Shown: in pieces, positions 6,437 through 6,640 of the stretch | Numbering within the stretch: position 1 is the stretch's first letter | Layout: every line of letters begins with the position of its first letter | NCBI GenBank assembly: GCA_003532515.1 | Contig: DOEX01000149.1 | Span: 1 to 6,640, forward strand | Source of the DNA: Anaerolineaceae bacterium | GTDB lineage: Bacteria > Chloroflexota > Anaerolineae > Anaerolineales > Anaerolineaceae | Direction of reading: 5' to 3' | DNA: 6,640 nt | Translations under genes and position numbers: made by a program | Notes under the pieces: model-generated | What the model was told of the DNA's origin: nothing | The model's database searches: none | What the model saw: only the letters and a program-made list of their open reading frames with translations

Positions 6437-6466
6437 ATTAATTCGTGAATTTACCATGGGATTTTT
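6429..6466 (+). terminator. Displaced terminator-like hairpin of the CPBP operon, rebuilt by the target duplication
   Basis: AAAGTCCCAT (6429-6438) pairs with ATGGGATTTT (6456-6465) over 10 bp with one G-T wobble. The loop is 17 nt, and TTTTT ends the structure at 6462-6466. The core is only moderately GC-rich, so strength is uncertain. Before insertion the stem would have started 6 nt after the CPBP stop codon. It now sits about 1.3 kb downstream, while 5137-5144 keeps an orphan left arm. On the minus strand the same stem is followed by only three T, so bidirectional use is possible but weaker. Confidence 0.6.
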
Positions 6467-6540
6467 AGTCAAAACCGGAGCGAGAGAATGCAAAAAGCTG
6501 GACCAACCTGGAAACCCATTCTGCAATATGGTTGACTACC

Positions 6541-6639
6541 CTACGCCAGAATTGATTCTTCAAAATCCATAAGAAAAAGGAACTTTCTTAATTCTTCAAC
6601 GTCTGTGTGAAATGGTTGTAGAGTCTCATAAAATCGTAT
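6541..6639 (-). CDS. Possible C-terminal fragment of a minus-strand gene, cut by the right window edge
   Basis: A frame open from the right edge runs 32 codons on the minus strand and stops with TAG at 6543-6541. Its residues look protein-like and amphipathic (ETLQPFHTDVEELRKFLF, then MDFEESILA). It would be convergent with the operon, with the hairpin at 6429-6466 between them. Thirty-two open codons can occur by chance, and I recognise no family. The remaining 6467-6540 shows no convincing feature. Confidence 0.25.
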   Translation of the reverse strand: MRFYETLQPFHTDVEELRKFLFLMDFEESILA

Positions 6640-6640
6640 C

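Noticed and set aside
6488..6535. 15-codon plus-strand frame with GGAG at 6477-6480
   Set aside because: The spacing to ATG is good, but the peptide ends after 15 residues and shows no leader-peptide or toxin pattern. No downstream gene is visible to attenuate.

Overview
This window is about 6.6 kb of bacterial chromosome. It carries one compact plus-strand gene cluster, closed on the right by an intact insertion sequence on the minus strand. No rRNA, tRNA or CRISPR array is visible. The large MalT/LAL-type LuxR regulator followed by a small acidic protein, a DUF4386 membrane protein and a zinc-free MDR oxidoreductase resembles what I remember from Chloroflexota (Anaerolineae-like) genomes. 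That assignment is inference from memory, not a search result.

Layout. Positions 1-2025 hold the C-terminal three quarters of a LAL regulator, cut by the left window edge. A strong intrinsic terminator (2049-2092) ends it. The gap to 2248 holds a cluster of TCACCAC/GTGGTGA repeats (2117-2158) just upstream of two weak, correctly spaced sigma70-like promoter candidates (2164-2202). This is a plausible activator-controlled promoter. Four plus-strand genes follow: a 90-aa unknown protein (2249-2521), a six-helix DUF4386 protein (2583-3302), a quinone-oxidoreductase-like MDR enzyme with a GTG start (3431-4372) and a CPBP/Abi intramembrane protease (4408-5130). The short gaps and clear ribosome binding sites suggest one transcription unit. 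The CPBP gene is much more AT-rich than its neighbours and may be a later addition.

An IS4-family element of 1283 bp (5145-6427) lies downstream. It has 14-bp perfect terminal inverted repeats beginning CTGA, 9-bp target duplications (CAAAGTCCC) and an intact transposase with D, D and the Y-(2)-R-(3)-E-(6)-K signature. Removing the element and one duplication restores a hairpin starting 6 nt after the CPBP stop. The element therefore appears to have landed in the left arm of the operon's terminator. The hairpin is rebuilt on the far side (6429-6466). The last 170 bases hold only a possible C-terminal end of a minus-strand gene.

Working model (inference): the LAL regulator senses an unknown signal and activates the adjacent operon through the TCACCAC sites. 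The operon makes two membrane proteins, a soluble oxidoreductase and a small unknown protein, possibly for a membrane or lipophilic-compound stress response. I did not find a clearly unprecedented system. The regulator, repeats and four-gene module are the most interesting part.
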